From: Epiperipatus broadwayi
Lineage: Eukaryota; Onychophora; Udeonychophora; Euonychophora; Peripatidae
Assembly (NCBI GenBank): GCA_028023455.1
Contig: JAQFVV010000002.1
Location: 34,237,974-34,301,973, forward strand
Direction of reading: 5' to 3'
DNA: 64,000 bases
The translations under genes were made by a program, and so were the position numbers. Position 1 is the stretch's first letter. Each line of letters starts with the position of its first letter. The notes under the pieces were generated by a model, which saw nothing but the letters and a program-made list of their open reading frames with translations, had not been told where the DNA came from and did no database searches. Of the stretch, positions 32,020-42,881 are shown one piece after another.

Positions 32020-32605
32020 TGAAGGTTTGTGATGATGGTATATTAGATATGATAATTTGGTGGATTATTTTCATCATTGATTTGTAAGTGTTGAATGTAT
32101 AGATAATTTTTAAATTTATTTAAACTTTTCAAATACGAACAACTTGTTAGTAATAACACACAAATAGACAACACAGATTAGAAATTACACAATATTTCGA
32201 GTAGTATTATTCTCCACTCATCTTTAGATATTTCTGGCCTGACCAGTGACAGTATTAGCATAGGACTTGAACTCACATCTTTAGATTCTCAAATATCGAA
32301 TTTAGGCAAATGCTCTAACCAAGTAAATAACTCAGTTGGTTAGAACATGTTGGTTAGAGCATTTGCCTTTAATTCAATATTTTGAAAAATCTAGGGGTAT
32401 TAGTTTAACTCCTATGCCAATACTGTCACTGGTCAGGTCAGCAATACCTGAAAATGAGTGGAAATAATACTAAAAACACTGTGTAATTACTGTTGCCTAT
32501 TTGTGTGTTATTACTAACAAGTTGTTTGTATTTGAAAAGTTTAGTTTAAAATGTTCTATACATTCAATATTTTCTGATAGATAATGGAAATAGACAAACA
32601 AATTA
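32020..32605. mobile_element. HH-F SINE, full head-to-head inverted dimer
   Basis: The left copy on the minus strand (32335 to 32020) and the right copy on the plus strand (32328 to 32605) are joined at their tRNA-like heads: 'gctctaaccaagtaa' faces 'tcagttggttagaac'. Both have B-box-like sequence (minus: gagttcaagtcct; plus decayed), 'actgtcactggtcagg', the hammerhead-like region, 'gtgttattactaacaa' and tails. A short repeat of 'gttggttagagcattt' at the junction suggests a duplicated head. This is the clearest dimer of the family. Confidence 0.75.
32190..32250 (-). ncRNA. Decayed hammerhead-like motif in HH-F
   Basis: Minus strand: CUAAAGA (G5 changed to A), U, helix II GAGUGG...ACUACUC with one mismatch, GAAAU. 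The mirror copy near 32445-32490 is worse (CUGAAAA, and no GAA after the loop). Neither should cleave. Confidence 0.4.
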
Positions 32606-32636
32606 CCAAAAGTAACTAACTATACTGATCTTAAAT

Positions 32637-34060
32637 TTTAATGTGATACTATATGATGCACTGTGACTTCTCCTTATACAGAGTCAGAAATCTCTCTCAT
32701 AGATGTCTAATAATTTCTATGCCTTTCTTATACAACTTGCAGACTAAGTCACTCACATTTTTCCAAAGATCCTGTTTGAGTCTTAAACAGTAAACTACTT
32801 TCCTTGTTATTATCATAAATTAACTCACACACAATATTCCATTCACTTCTATATATATTTAAACTCTTTTTACTCTCCATACGAGTTTTCCATCTCTCCA
32901 ATTCCCTATTCTTTATTAGTGCATCTATTCTTCTATCCCATTTCTTGCCACTATAACACTCAACAATTCTCCTAACACAATCATCCCACCTTTGTATGTG
33001 TATCCTGACATAAATTCTTTATTCAAATCTTCTGCATACTAGACTACCTTTCTCACCTATCTTGTTGCCTGCCCTTTACTCATAATCCAATTAAATACTA
33101 TTTTGGTATTCTTTTATCTATAAATTGTAATCTATGAAACATTTTCATTTTACTTTTTGCATCTCATATAAAAACTTCACCATTCCATTTCTCCTTGAAT
33201 TACCTCCTTTGCCACTGATACATCTGCATCTAATGCATGTCTTCCTACTTCTCTTTGTATTTTTTCTAAGTAATTTAATACCCCTTTATTAACACATAAC
33301 CCATCATTACCATATGTTAACCCCACCACTGTTTCTCAACTCCATACAATTCTTCCTACATAACATTTATTATATAAAAACACTAGTAATTTCTTTATCA
33401 ATTCCTTTCTTTTCTTTGCTTCATTTATCAATTTGTTCTCCCATTCATACAAGCAATATCTCTAATTATTCAAGATGATTCTCAAATAGTTATATTTATT
33501 CACCACATTTAACTTTATATCCCCCAATAAATATTCTTTGTCTTCTTTTTCCCCAGTATTAATCAACATTACTTTTGATTTTTCTTCACTGAATTTAATC
33601 CACTTGCACATGTCCTCAGCATAACTTCTAGATCTTCCCTTCTTTCTGTACACAAAAAGACAACATGTACAAATAAAAAACTTGATAATGGTATCTCTAT
33701 CCCTCTTCCTAGTCTTCCTATTGCCCTCTTCATTTTTCTCAATTACACAAAAAAATTAAATAGGTAATATAGAAAATTCTTGCCTTAGTCCAACCCCATT
33801 TTTAACTTTAACTAGTTCTATATTCCCTAATTGATACATATAGTAATTATTTTCATATAATCTCTTAATAATATCCACTAAAGTTCCATGCATTCCCAAA
33901 TTTATTAAATTTACATAATCTATTTCTATTTATTCTATCATATGTCGTCTCTATACCTATAAAAACCATATATAACTGTCTATCTGTATTTCTTCTCATA
34001 TCCATAAATTGTGTAACTACAAATAAACTATTTTCATATGCCTATCTGATCGAAAACTAG
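32637..34060 (-). mobile_element. LINE-1, second decayed copy
   Basis: Colinear with 18060-19830: the same 3' end, Cys-His region, thumb and 'FSEEKS' segment (33560-33600, frame 33462-33653 KFSEEKSKVMLINTGEKEDK). About 265 bp present in the 18-kb copy near its 3' end are missing here. Many frameshifts and stops. The 5' end breaks off near 34060 within reverse transcriptase motif 2. Confidence 0.8.
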
Positions 34061-34239
34061 CTTTTCAGTTACCAGTGCTACCCTCTATTCTAGTTTTGAA
34101 GAATTTGTATCATAGAAAGTTCATACATTCTATGTATTTATATTTTTCAACAATGGATTATTAGAAGAAAAAATAGATTTATAATATTTATTTTTAATGC
34201 TATCACTGCCTCCTGCTTTACCCATAATACTGGTATTGT

Positions 34240-34577
<338 letters not shown>

Positions 34578-36430
34578 AGAGAAAATGATGTCATTTTTAT
34601 CTAAAAATAATATTTTATCTGAACATCAATATGGATTTATTTCTGGTAGAAGTACCTTGGACACTTTCTATAGTCATGTAAACAATTTGACAACTTCACT
34701 AGATAAGGATTTTAAAACTGTTGCTATTTATTTAGACTTGTCTAAGGCATTTGACTCTGTATCTCACAAAATTTTACTTAAGCGTTTATATTCATATGGT
34801 TTTCGTGGTGGATTTATTTCATGGTTTGCGAGTTACTTAAAGGATAGAAAACAAGCAACAAATATTTCTGGTGTTGTAAGCTCTTTTATAACAGTTAACC
34901 ATGGTGTACCACAAGGTTCAGTTTTGGGCCCCATTTTATTTATAATTTATATAAATGATTTATTTTCTTTACCTTTAGAATCTAAGATTTATGGTTTTGC
35001 AGATGATATTGCTTTATCTTATGCTGCAGTTTCATATAATTTTGTTGAAAAAATAATTAATGATGATTTAATCCTAATTAATAAATGGTTAGCATTTAAT
35101 AATTTATCAATTAATCTGAGTAAAACAAAAGCTATTAATTTTTCTTATAGGTCAAATATTCATTCGCTTAACATTACTATTTGTAATAAGTATTTTTGGC
35201 ATTGTAATAGCACTTGTACTTGTGTTAACATTTCTTTTGTTGATAATATTTGCTATCTGGGTATTTTTATTGACTCCAGACTATCTTGGTCAAACCATAT
35301 TGACTTCCTTTATTCTCGTTTACGTAAATTAAATTATATGTTTTTCTACTTATCTAAATTTTTTCCTCGGTCAGCTATGATTACTTTATATATTTCTTCT
35401 TATCAAAGCTTATTATGTTATAATATATCAGTTTGGGGGAACTGTTCTACTTTTGCAATGACTACATTGTCTGTTTTACAGAATTATACAATGCGTATCA
35501 TTTTTGGTAGATCACGTGCCACATCTGTTAAAGATATTTATGCCACTTTTAATATACTAGATGTTTTCCATTTGTATAAATATAGAGTGATTCTTGATAT
35601 TTATTGTAGGAAACTTCATTTGGATACTAAATCTTCTGTTGTAAATACTCGTTTATCTACTAAATATCAGCTAGCTTTACCTAATTTTCTTAAAACATCT
35701 AGTAGGAAGCAATTTAGTTATAATGGTCCTAAATTATTTAATATGTTTATAAGAGATTGTTCTGTGAATTTAATGAGCACTAGTTATTTGATTTTTAAAA
35801 AGCATTTATGGCACTGGTTATATTATGCTAAGCATTAGTTTTATTTTGTTTATTTTATTTTATTTTTGTTTATACTGTATGTTATGTTGTAATTATTTAC
35901 TACTGTTATTGAATTTCCAAATGTAATATCTGTATAATTTTAATATTTTATGTTATATATATATTTTTGTATTTTATTAGTGTTTTTTAGTAAATACTCG
36001 TTTATCTACTAAATATTAGTTAGCTTTATCTAATTTTCTTAAAACATCCAGTAGGAAGCAATTTAGTTATAATGGTCCTAAATTATTTAATATTTATTTA
36101 TAAGAGATTGTTATGTGAATTTAATGAACACTATCTTATTTGATTTTTAAAAAGCATTTATGGCACTGGTTATATTATGCTAAGCATTAGTTTTATTTTA
36201 TTTTATTTTATTTTATTTTTTTTTTTTTGTTTATATTATATGTTATGATGTAATTATTTACTACTGTGATTGAATTGCCAAATGCAATATCTGTGTGATT
36301 TTAATATTTTATGTTATATTTATACTTTTTTTTTTTTTTGTATTTTATAAGTGTTTTTAGTTGTTACATTTAAATTCCTCACACAAGATTTTTCTTGTAT
36401 GGAATTTATCTCACTGTATTATACATTTAT
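34578..36430 (+). mobile_element. LINE-3, 3' half with duplicated 3' end
   Basis: The element runs from the ATT array through the reverse transcriptase frame to 'gaataaataaataaa' near 36445-36460, where a second ATT array begins. The segment 35641-35985 (end of the ORF and 3' UTR) is repeated at 35991-36340, offset 350 bp. The second copy has small indels and a stop in the ORF part. The final ATT array is probably an expanded version of the element's simple 3' tail. Confidence 0.75.
34585..35838 (+). CDS. LINE-3 reverse transcriptase, 417 codons, 5'-truncated
   Basis: Intact frame. Residues 15-27 'HQYGFISGRSTLDT' are motif 2; 'AIYLDLSKAFDSV' (47-59) is motif A with Asp51; 'GVPQGSVLGPILFIIYINDL' (107-126) is motif B; 'FADD' (138-141) is motif C with both catalytic Asp; thumb follows ('CYLGIFIDSRLSW', about 224). 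The pattern fits the jockey/CR1/L2 group. Motifs 0-1, the endonuclease and ORF1 are missing because the frame starts at the microsatellite. The catalytic residues are unaltered, so this copy looks young, but it is not autonomous. The Met start is internal. Confidence 0.85.
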   Translation: MMSFLSKNNILSEHQYGFISGRSTLDTFYSHVNNLTTSLDKDFKTVAIYLDLSKAFDSVSHKILLKRLYSYGFRGGFISWFASYLKDRKQATNISGVVSSFITVNHGVPQGSVLGPILFIIYINDLFSLPLESKIYGFADDIALSYAAVSYNFVEKIINDDLILINKWLAFNNLSINLSKTKAINFSYRSNIHSLNITICNKYFWHCNSTCTCVNISFVDNICYLGIFIDSRLSWSNHIDFLYSRLRKLNYMFFYLSKFFPRSAMITLYISSYQSLLCYNISVWGNCSTFAMTTLSVLQNYTMRIIFGRSRATSVKDIYATFNILDVFHLYKYRVILDIYCRKLHLDTKSSVVNTRLSTKYQLALPNFLKTSSRKQFSYNGPKLFNMFIRDCSVNLMSTSYLIFKKHLWHWLYYAKH

Positions 36431-36454
36431 TGTTTGCTTCATAATGAATAAATA

Positions 36455-36915
<461 letters not shown>

Positions 36916-36929
36916 ATAAAAAGTAATCT

Positions 36930-37540
36930 GCTAGACATGATAACCTAGTAAGACTGTGTGAGATAGACCGTTTTTAAGTCATTCCATGGTCAACAGGAAG
37001 ATTCCTAAATAGCAGTGTTTGTCCAGCTAAAACTTCAGTACTAAACCAATACCCACTTCAAACCAACTCATTAGCTATTTCACTACCTAGAGCAAAGATC
37101 ATAACTGAAGACTATCAACCTACTAAACTTATCCCTGGTATAACTTTCTTAAAATGAAACAAAAATGGAGTCACAAATGTTGTATGTGTATTTAAATGAT
37201 GAAAATATGGTTACACAAACATACAAATCCAGATGACTTATAGCATGAGAGGCTTATGATGACCAGTCTCAACATTAGCTTAAGAGACTGCAAGTGAAAA
37301 GAAGGGCAACAAAAAAGACTGCATAACTATCTCTTAATAAACCAACATTCTATCCTATAAGACAGCAGGAGGTCACTTATAGGGGATATTTTATAAAGTA
37401 AAACGATAAGCAATAAAATTAAAACTAAATAAAATGCCATCTTAATGTTGTAAATAATATGGCTGCATTTATAATGTTTCAGATCTGATAAAAACATTTC
37501 AACAGCTATCAGAATTACAAGAATAGGATTTAAAAAAATA
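36930..37540. other. Moderately AT-rich, no feature recognised
   Basis: Sequence of more even composition than most of the window, with no recognised coding or repeat content. The 89-codon minus-strand frame at 37327-37596 is hydrophobic and overlaps the HH-A end; not convincing. Confidence 0.4.
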
Positions 37541-37544
37541 AACA

Positions 37545-37772
37545 AGGCAAAACTCTCCCTACAGTAGTGCCACTCTGTGCCAACCAGAGTAATCAATGGA
37601 TGCCAGAAGGCTTGTGAATAAAATCCCTATCTAATGCCTACTCATCCATTAGAACTTTTTTTTTCTAGCCACTAGATGGGGATTTTATGCACAAGCCTTT
37701 TGGCATCCATTGATTACTCTGGTTGGCATAGGGTGGCACTACTGTATGGAGAATTTTGCCTTGTTTATAAAC
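37545..37772. mobile_element. HH-A inverted dimer without ribozyme
   Basis: Near-symmetrical arms, 'ataaacaaggcaaaactctc' at 37538-37557 and the complement ending about 37768. The centre is 'catccattagaac', a T-run, 'ctagccactagat': only the edges of the ribozyme segment remain. Arms are over 95 bp and highly similar. Confidence 0.75.
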
Positions 37773-37904
37773 AATTGTGTGCTAGTATAAGAGATGGTGA
37801 CCATGTGATTTAAAAAATACTTAAAAAAGCTTTAATGTTTATGAAGTATTATAACTTTGTTTTTCTGATTGCATTGCAAATCCATATAATATTAAATCAT
37901 CTAT

Positions 37905-38075
37905 GTTCTTTATTACTCTTTACAATGCTTTTTTACAATCCACTAGACAGTTTTGATTGCCCCAGTAATCTTCTTCAGAACTTTTAAATATAAATAGAAG
38001 TTCTGAAGAAGATTGCAGGGGCAATCAAAACTGTCTAGTGGATTATAAAAAAAACATTGTAAACAGTAATAAAGA
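37905..38075. mobile_element. Palindromic HH-D-like element
   Basis: Arms of about 75 bp meet at 37985-38000. In arm orientation: GUUCUGAAGA, A, GAUUG-CAGGGG-CAAUC, then AAAACUGUC and UAGUGGAUU, with tail 'aaacattgtaaacagtaat' outward. Helix II is perfect and the GUC triplet is kept, but the trinucleotide after helix II is AAA instead of GAA. The left arm differs by one base in helix II (gattgccccagtaatc). The same ACUGUC ending as the 25.3-kb HH-D ribozyme links it to that family. Confidence 0.6.
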
Positions 38076-38079
38076 ATAT

Positions 38080-38604
38080 AGACGATTTAAGCTTTAATGT
38101 TTAATAGTTTTTTTCAATAAAGAATAATAATAAAGATTCATAGTGGAGAATTAAATTAATAATTAAACACTTCCTACTCAAATTATTAATATAGCTGCAA
38201 ATTTCAGCCTATTCAAATACAATAAATGAAATTAATTAGCATTATAATTATTCGTAAAATTATTTATAGACTTATAACAGGTAGTTTTTGATAAAAATTA
38301 GTTATTACTAAAAAAAAAAAAGAAACTCACGTGCTAAAAAAAGAAAAAAAGATAGTTTAATAAATGTATTATTGTTTGGACAATAAATAATAATAAAAAA
38401 AGTATAGAAATACGTATGAATAGATTAATAAGGATGAATTGAAAGAAAAATGTACAGGTAAGAAAACAAACAAGTTTCACAGAAATCAATGAATAAATTA
38501 AATACAGAAATGAAGCTAGGCTAAACATGTTTCTAGAAAGATAAAACAATAGTTGTTAAATGAATTCTAAAAAATAAAAATAAAAAATAGAATAAGATCA
38601 TCAT
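38080..38604. other. AT-rich DNA, no feature recognised
   Basis: Nothing supported; the 71-codon frame on the minus strand is Phe/Leu/Ile low complexity. Confidence 0.4.
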
Positions 38605-38605
38605 A

Positions 38606-38940
38606 ATTTTTTAATCATTTATTAGATTAGTGATTATCCACTTAATGAATAATATTTCTGTGGTGTAATCTTCACTATATACTCTCCCGCCTGGTAGAAA
38701 CTGTTTTCTATCCACTTTTAACTCCTTTAGAGAGAAACAATCATAGACGTATAACCAAAGACATGAAAAAGATGTATTATCTCCAAGATGTACATTTCAT
38801 GCTGCGCCAGCACTCATCAGTTGGCCTAGACCACAATCTCTTACACATATCTTTATCATTGAGTATGTATAGCCAATTGTTACAGTTTAATTGATAAGTG
38901 TCAAATTTACTGACTTCGCACCTTTGGACCAAATCAATGG
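38606..38940 (-). mobile_element. HH-C monomer with hammerhead ribozyme
   Basis: Full-length single copy on the minus strand: 'cgaagtcagtaaatttgac', 'tcaattaaactgtaac', 'atactcaatgataaag', ribozyme, 'atctttttcatgtctttgg', 'ttaaaagtggatag', 'gaaatattattcattaag' and the tail. It defines the family length at about 330 bp. A second, 5'-truncated copy in the same orientation follows at 38952-39115. Confidence 0.75.
38776..38838 (-). ncRNA. Hammerhead ribozyme, best-preserved (HH-C)
   Basis: Minus strand: CUGAUGA at 38814-38820, helix II GUGCUG-GCG-CAGCAU (six pairs including a basal G-U), GAA, helix III AUGUACAU (a perfect palindrome), then C at the cleavage position, then helix I UUGG pairing with CCAA upstream of the core and, beyond an internal loop, AGAU with GUCU. 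Every invariant residue is present and there is no extra base before helix II. A self-complementary helix III of four pairs with no loop implies action as a dimer or in tandem RNA. Confidence 0.75.
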
Positions 38941-38951
38941 AAGTATATTAA

Positions 38952-39115
38952 TAATTTTTATTAGTCAGTCATCATACTAGAGATTATCCATTTAATGAAT
39001 AATATTTCTGTAGTTTAATTTTCACACCGCTACTCTTACACAAGGTTTCTATCCATTTTTAACATCTTGTTGGGGGGAGAGTGATATAATCATAAACTTA
39101 TGACCAACGACGTAT
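38952..39115 (-). mobile_element. HH-C 3' half
   Basis: Minus-strand tail portion from 'catcttgttgggg' region (about 39060) to 'attaataatttttattagtc' (38950-38969). No hammerhead. It lies in tandem with the full copy to its left. Confidence 0.65.
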
Positions 39116-39119
39116 GAAT

Positions 39120-39540
39120 CAGAATAAACATAAAAAATTATTCACCCTCAATGGATTAATACAGATTTAAATGTGATCGTAATATATAGATATAGCACAG
39201 AAACCTCTCCATTGTTCATTTTTAACTTTTAAATCGGTCCGTAAGTTTTAAGCTAATAATAAGTACGAAGCTTTTTGCAGATATGTTGCGAAATAACTGT
39301 GCAATTAAATATAAAAAAAGTCTTTGGCCTTTATGCCCTTTTACAAAAGCTAGAAAATCGGACTGAGGCAACATAATACAGATTCTGAATGATTTATTAA
39401 TAAAACTATGCTAAATATAGAATATAAAATACTGCATAAATTTTAAACAAATAATTGATATTGTTTTACTTTTTAACTTATTTGCTTTAATTATTGTTTT
39501 AATAATGATGATATTGGACGACAAATGAAATAATCTAAAA
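39120..39540. other. AT-rich DNA, no feature recognised
   Basis: Nothing supported. Confidence 0.4.
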
Positions 39541-39806
39541 ATAAACTTTTCCTTTTTTTAATTTTCTTTCAAAGTATTTACTTTCAAAGCAAATAAAATA
39601 TATTTATTGGATAATTTAATATTTTATATTTAGTTCCATAGGCTGTCAGGTGATATTGAACATCCAAGTACCACATAAACTTTTCCTTTTTAAATTTTCT
39701 TTCAAAGTATTAACTTTCATAACAAATAAAATATATTTATTGGATAATTTAATACTTTATATTGTCAATTACATAGGAGGTCATGTGATATTCATCAAAG
39801 TGGAGC
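39541..39806 (+). repeat. Tandem duplication, two 133-bp units
   Basis: Both units contain 'ataaacttttcctttt', 'attttctttcaaagtat', 'aaataaaatatatttattgg' and end with 'gtgatatt-atc'. They differ at a few sites. A 66-codon Phe-rich frame covers the second unit and is not gene-like. Confidence 0.8.
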
Positions 39807-39849
39807 TTTTTTCAGTTGGCCAATATAAGTTTCTTTTTTTTATTCTTTA

Positions 39850-40530
39850 AGTCATATACTCTAAAACTGCATTAGTTAATGATGTTATCGTTATTTTAAA
39901 TAATATTTTGTTTGTTATGATTTAAGCATATTATGATATTGGGAATCATTCATTTTAGATTAACCCTCAACAGCTACATGTGGTAAATTATACTGCCATC
40001 AATAGTCTAATGCCCTAATTTCATACTATTTTTTAAACTGAACAGATGTCCATCTCATTACCTTCCTAAATATATCTATATTTTACAAAAATCAAATTTG
40101 TTCAAATTTACCATATGTAATTATTACTGTATTAACTTCTGCTGTGTGTATGTATGTCAATTAACGGAAGTGTTAAAAAAGACAAGTAAACAAATAGAAA
40201 ATGGATTGAGCAGGAAATTAATGAACTGACCAGTAATATAGAAAAGTAGAAGTTTTCTCTAAGGACTGTGTGTGTAGTATAAATACCTATTAGCAAATTA
40301 GTCTTTTTTGATGTCAACACGCATCTGGAAGCTTAGTGGACATGAAATCTGCAGTCATTACCCAGTAGAATCCTCACTGAAGCTGAAAAAATGGGATGTA
40401 AGTATTAAAAAGGCTGCCCTGTTCTATATTATTATTTTTGTATGCCTTATGGCTCTATTTGTACCTAATATTATAACTGAATAACTGAAACACACAGGCT
40501 TATTATATACCTGTGTCTACATATGTAGTA
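39850..40530. other. AT-rich DNA, no feature recognised
   Basis: Nothing supported. Confidence 0.4.
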
Positions 40531-40535
40531 TATAG

Positions 40536-40918
40536 GGTATATGAGCACAGACTTTCGCATGACCCACCACTCTCCACACTATCTCATAACACTGATACAC
40601 TTGAACACATATATGTTGAAAAAATAAATAACCACCAATATACGTATTTCATGCTAAACCAGCAATCATCAGTTGGTCCAGATTACCATCTCTACACATA
40701 TATGCTATAAGTGCTCAGATATATATTAAGATAGCCAATCCTCGTACTTTTAATGGACAGGCTTCAATCCACTCCACACTCCAACTCTTCAACCATCCAT
40801 CCAATTGAAAATCTGATGATGGAATGCTCAAAGGCCACCCTGAGGCCGAGATTCTTGTCACACCCATGTTGACCTAAGGTCAATCTAACCCCTCATGTAC
40901 AGGACATAATCCATTTAA
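40536..40918 (-). mobile_element. HH-B element with hammerhead, one end lost
   Basis: Colinear with 15100-15435: 'cacactatctcata', ribozyme, 'ttaagatagccaatc', 'tttaatggacaggcttcaat', 'gaaaatctgatgatgg', 'gttgacct', 'aacccctcatgta'. The outer 40 bp of both TIRs are missing. The 65-codon frame at 40513-40710 arises from the repeat. Confidence 0.7.
40625..40692 (-). ncRNA. Hammerhead ribozyme candidate (HH-B)
   Basis: Minus strand: CUGAUGA (40666-40672), helix II UUGCU-GGUUU-AGCAU with a U-U at its base, intact GAA, helix III palindrome AUACGUAU, A at the cleavage position, helix I CCAA/UUGG with AAUC/GGUU further out. All invariant core bases are present; the U-U mismatch is the only defect and is G-C in the 15.2-kb copy. 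Confidence 0.7.
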
Positions 40919-40963
40919 TACATATACAAGGGGTGGGCAGACATACTAAATGTTTCACTTGTA

Positions 40964-41520
40964 ATCTAATGCAGTGGTCTTCAACCCTTGGTCCACGGAC
41001 CGGTGCCGGGCCGCAAAAGTTTTCTGCCGGGCCACAGGAAAGTATGTAATAATAAAATAATAAGAGTTTAAACTTTTAATTAATATAAACAATTTTTATT
41101 TATTTTTTCATCTCATTTTTACCCAATTAAAAAAAAAAGAAACAGAAGGAAAACAAAATCTAATCAATCATACAGAAATTAATTTGTTTTTTTAGTTATC
41201 ACAGATGTTTATGGGGGGGGGGTAGAATTAAATTTTTTATTACTTTTCTAAAAAAATTTAAAATTTAAAAAAAAAGTTTTTCATTATACAAACTCCATAT
41301 ATATATATATAATTCCATCTTGTATATTTAACATTGTTGTTATGATCAATTATAACAGTTATGCTCATTATTTAGCTAAGCAGTTTACATCTTTAAGAAA
41401 ATTTATCTATAGACTTCTGCCAGTCCGAAACTTTATTTTTATTTTTGCCGGGCCCCAAAACCTTATCCTTATTTTTACCAGTCCGCAGGTGTGAAAAGGT
41501 TAAAAACCACTGATCTAATG
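40964..41520. mobile_element. Non-autonomous hAT-type transposon with 8-bp TSD
   Basis: Target duplication atctaatg at 40964-40971 and 41513-41520. The element is 40972-41512 (541 bp) with ends cagtggtcttcaacccttgg and ...aaaaggttaaaaaccactg, about 16 imperfectly inverted bp. Subterminal 'ccgggcc' motifs occur on both sides, typical of hAT. There is no transposase coding; the interior is AT-rich. Different TIRs show it belongs to another family than the 13.4-kb element. Confidence 0.85.
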
Positions 41521-41529
41521 TATTATACT

Positions 41530-42200
41530 TATGTATATCAAATTGCTATATGAATGTAAGTGTATAAATGCTATTAATTCCAATTGTAAAATTTAATGTT
41601 TAACGTATTAAATAAATAAATAGTTAAATATGCTTGTATGTTAATAATCAATACATAGGAATTTCAATTGGACATGAATAACTAAGTTTGCATTAATTAC
41701 TGTCCATTATTCAAAATGAAAATTAAAACATTTCTATTTCGTAAATGCGTGTCATATCAAATGATTTCAATTGATTTGGGGAAGTTTTATAAGGACACTA
41801 TCAATGTTTCCACTTTGGAAAGTTTTCTTTTTGGAAGAACTTTTTGGTAAATAATCATTTGTTTTTGAATAATTGACTTTTAATTACTCGAGTGAGAACT
41901 CTTAACGTGAGAAAAAATAAACTCAAATAAAACTCTTGTTTTCCAAATTGTTTCACAATTTTCCTTGAAAATTAATTGTCAGAACAACATGAAAGAAATT
42001 GGACTTGTAAATCCAATTATATATGTATAGAATATGAATATTTAAATAAAATTTATTTATTTATTTTAAGTTTTATTTGCCTTAATTTATTTAACATTCT
42101 TTGAAATGTGTCATTATAAAATGTTCAATTAAATAGTATTAAAACTTCAAGAGTGTCACGTCACATGCTTACTATATATATAAATCTATGTTAATATGGG
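41530..42200. other. AT-rich DNA, no feature recognised
   Basis: Nothing supported. Confidence 0.4.
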
Positions 42201-42204
42201 TTAT

Positions 42205-42475
42205 TCCAGCAAAACATCACATGATCAACTCTCCATGCAGTAGTGCCACCAAGTGCAAGCCTTTGTAATCAATGGATGCATCAGATCCTAAGATCTAAAT
42301 GTGGTGCTCTCAAATCCAAGGCTCCTCAGTATTAAAAGTCACAAACTAGAAACTAATCTGGGAATATTGGATGAGTAGGCACTGCATAGGGATTTTATGC
42401 ACAAAGCTTCCTACATCCATTGATTATGAAGGCTTGCACTTGGTGGCACTACTGTATGGAGAGATTGCTACTGTT
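42205..42475 (+). mobile_element. HH-A subfamily fold-back with ribozyme relic
   Basis: Inverted ends 'caactctccatgcagtagtg' and the complement at about 42440-42465, with the 'accaagtgcaagcctt' variant of the 7.1-kb subfamily. At 42320-42370 the ribozyme segment survives as 'cctcagtattaaaag', 'cacaaactagaaactaatc' and 'tgggaatattggatgagt'. CUGAUGA has decayed to GUAUUAA, so it is inactive. Confidence 0.65.
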
Positions 42476-42544
42476 ATTAATATGGGTTATTGTGTGTGTG
42501 ATAATTTATTTTATATATAAACATAAAAGAAAAATGCATAAAAC

Positions 42545-42745
42545 TAACCAAAATATCTATAAAATACTTTAAACATCCTACAGATAATTATTTCAGCCAC
42601 ATTTCCCTTTTAAATAAAGAAAAACTTGGATATTGTAGTCCATTCAAAAGGAATCCCAAAATTCAAGCTTTTCGTTATTTAAAGGGAAAGTGTGGCTAAA
42701 ATAATATAGCTGTGAAGCATTTAAAATATTTTATAAAAGATACGA
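42545..42745. repeat. Fold-back repeat, about 200 bp
   Basis: Imperfect palindrome: 'tctataaaatactttaaac', 'tatttcagccacatttccc', 'ttttaaataaagaaaaac' on the left and complements at 42690-42745. Not related to the HH families by sequence. Confidence 0.6.
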
Positions 42746-42881
42746 TTTATTTACCTTTATAAGTTTTTCAAATTGAATTATCATTTTTAATTAATCTAAT
42801 CTTAAAGCTATCAATCTTTTTTTTTTAAAAATAAAATAAAAATATTTTTATTGTATTCGTGAGACATTTTCTATTTTGCTA

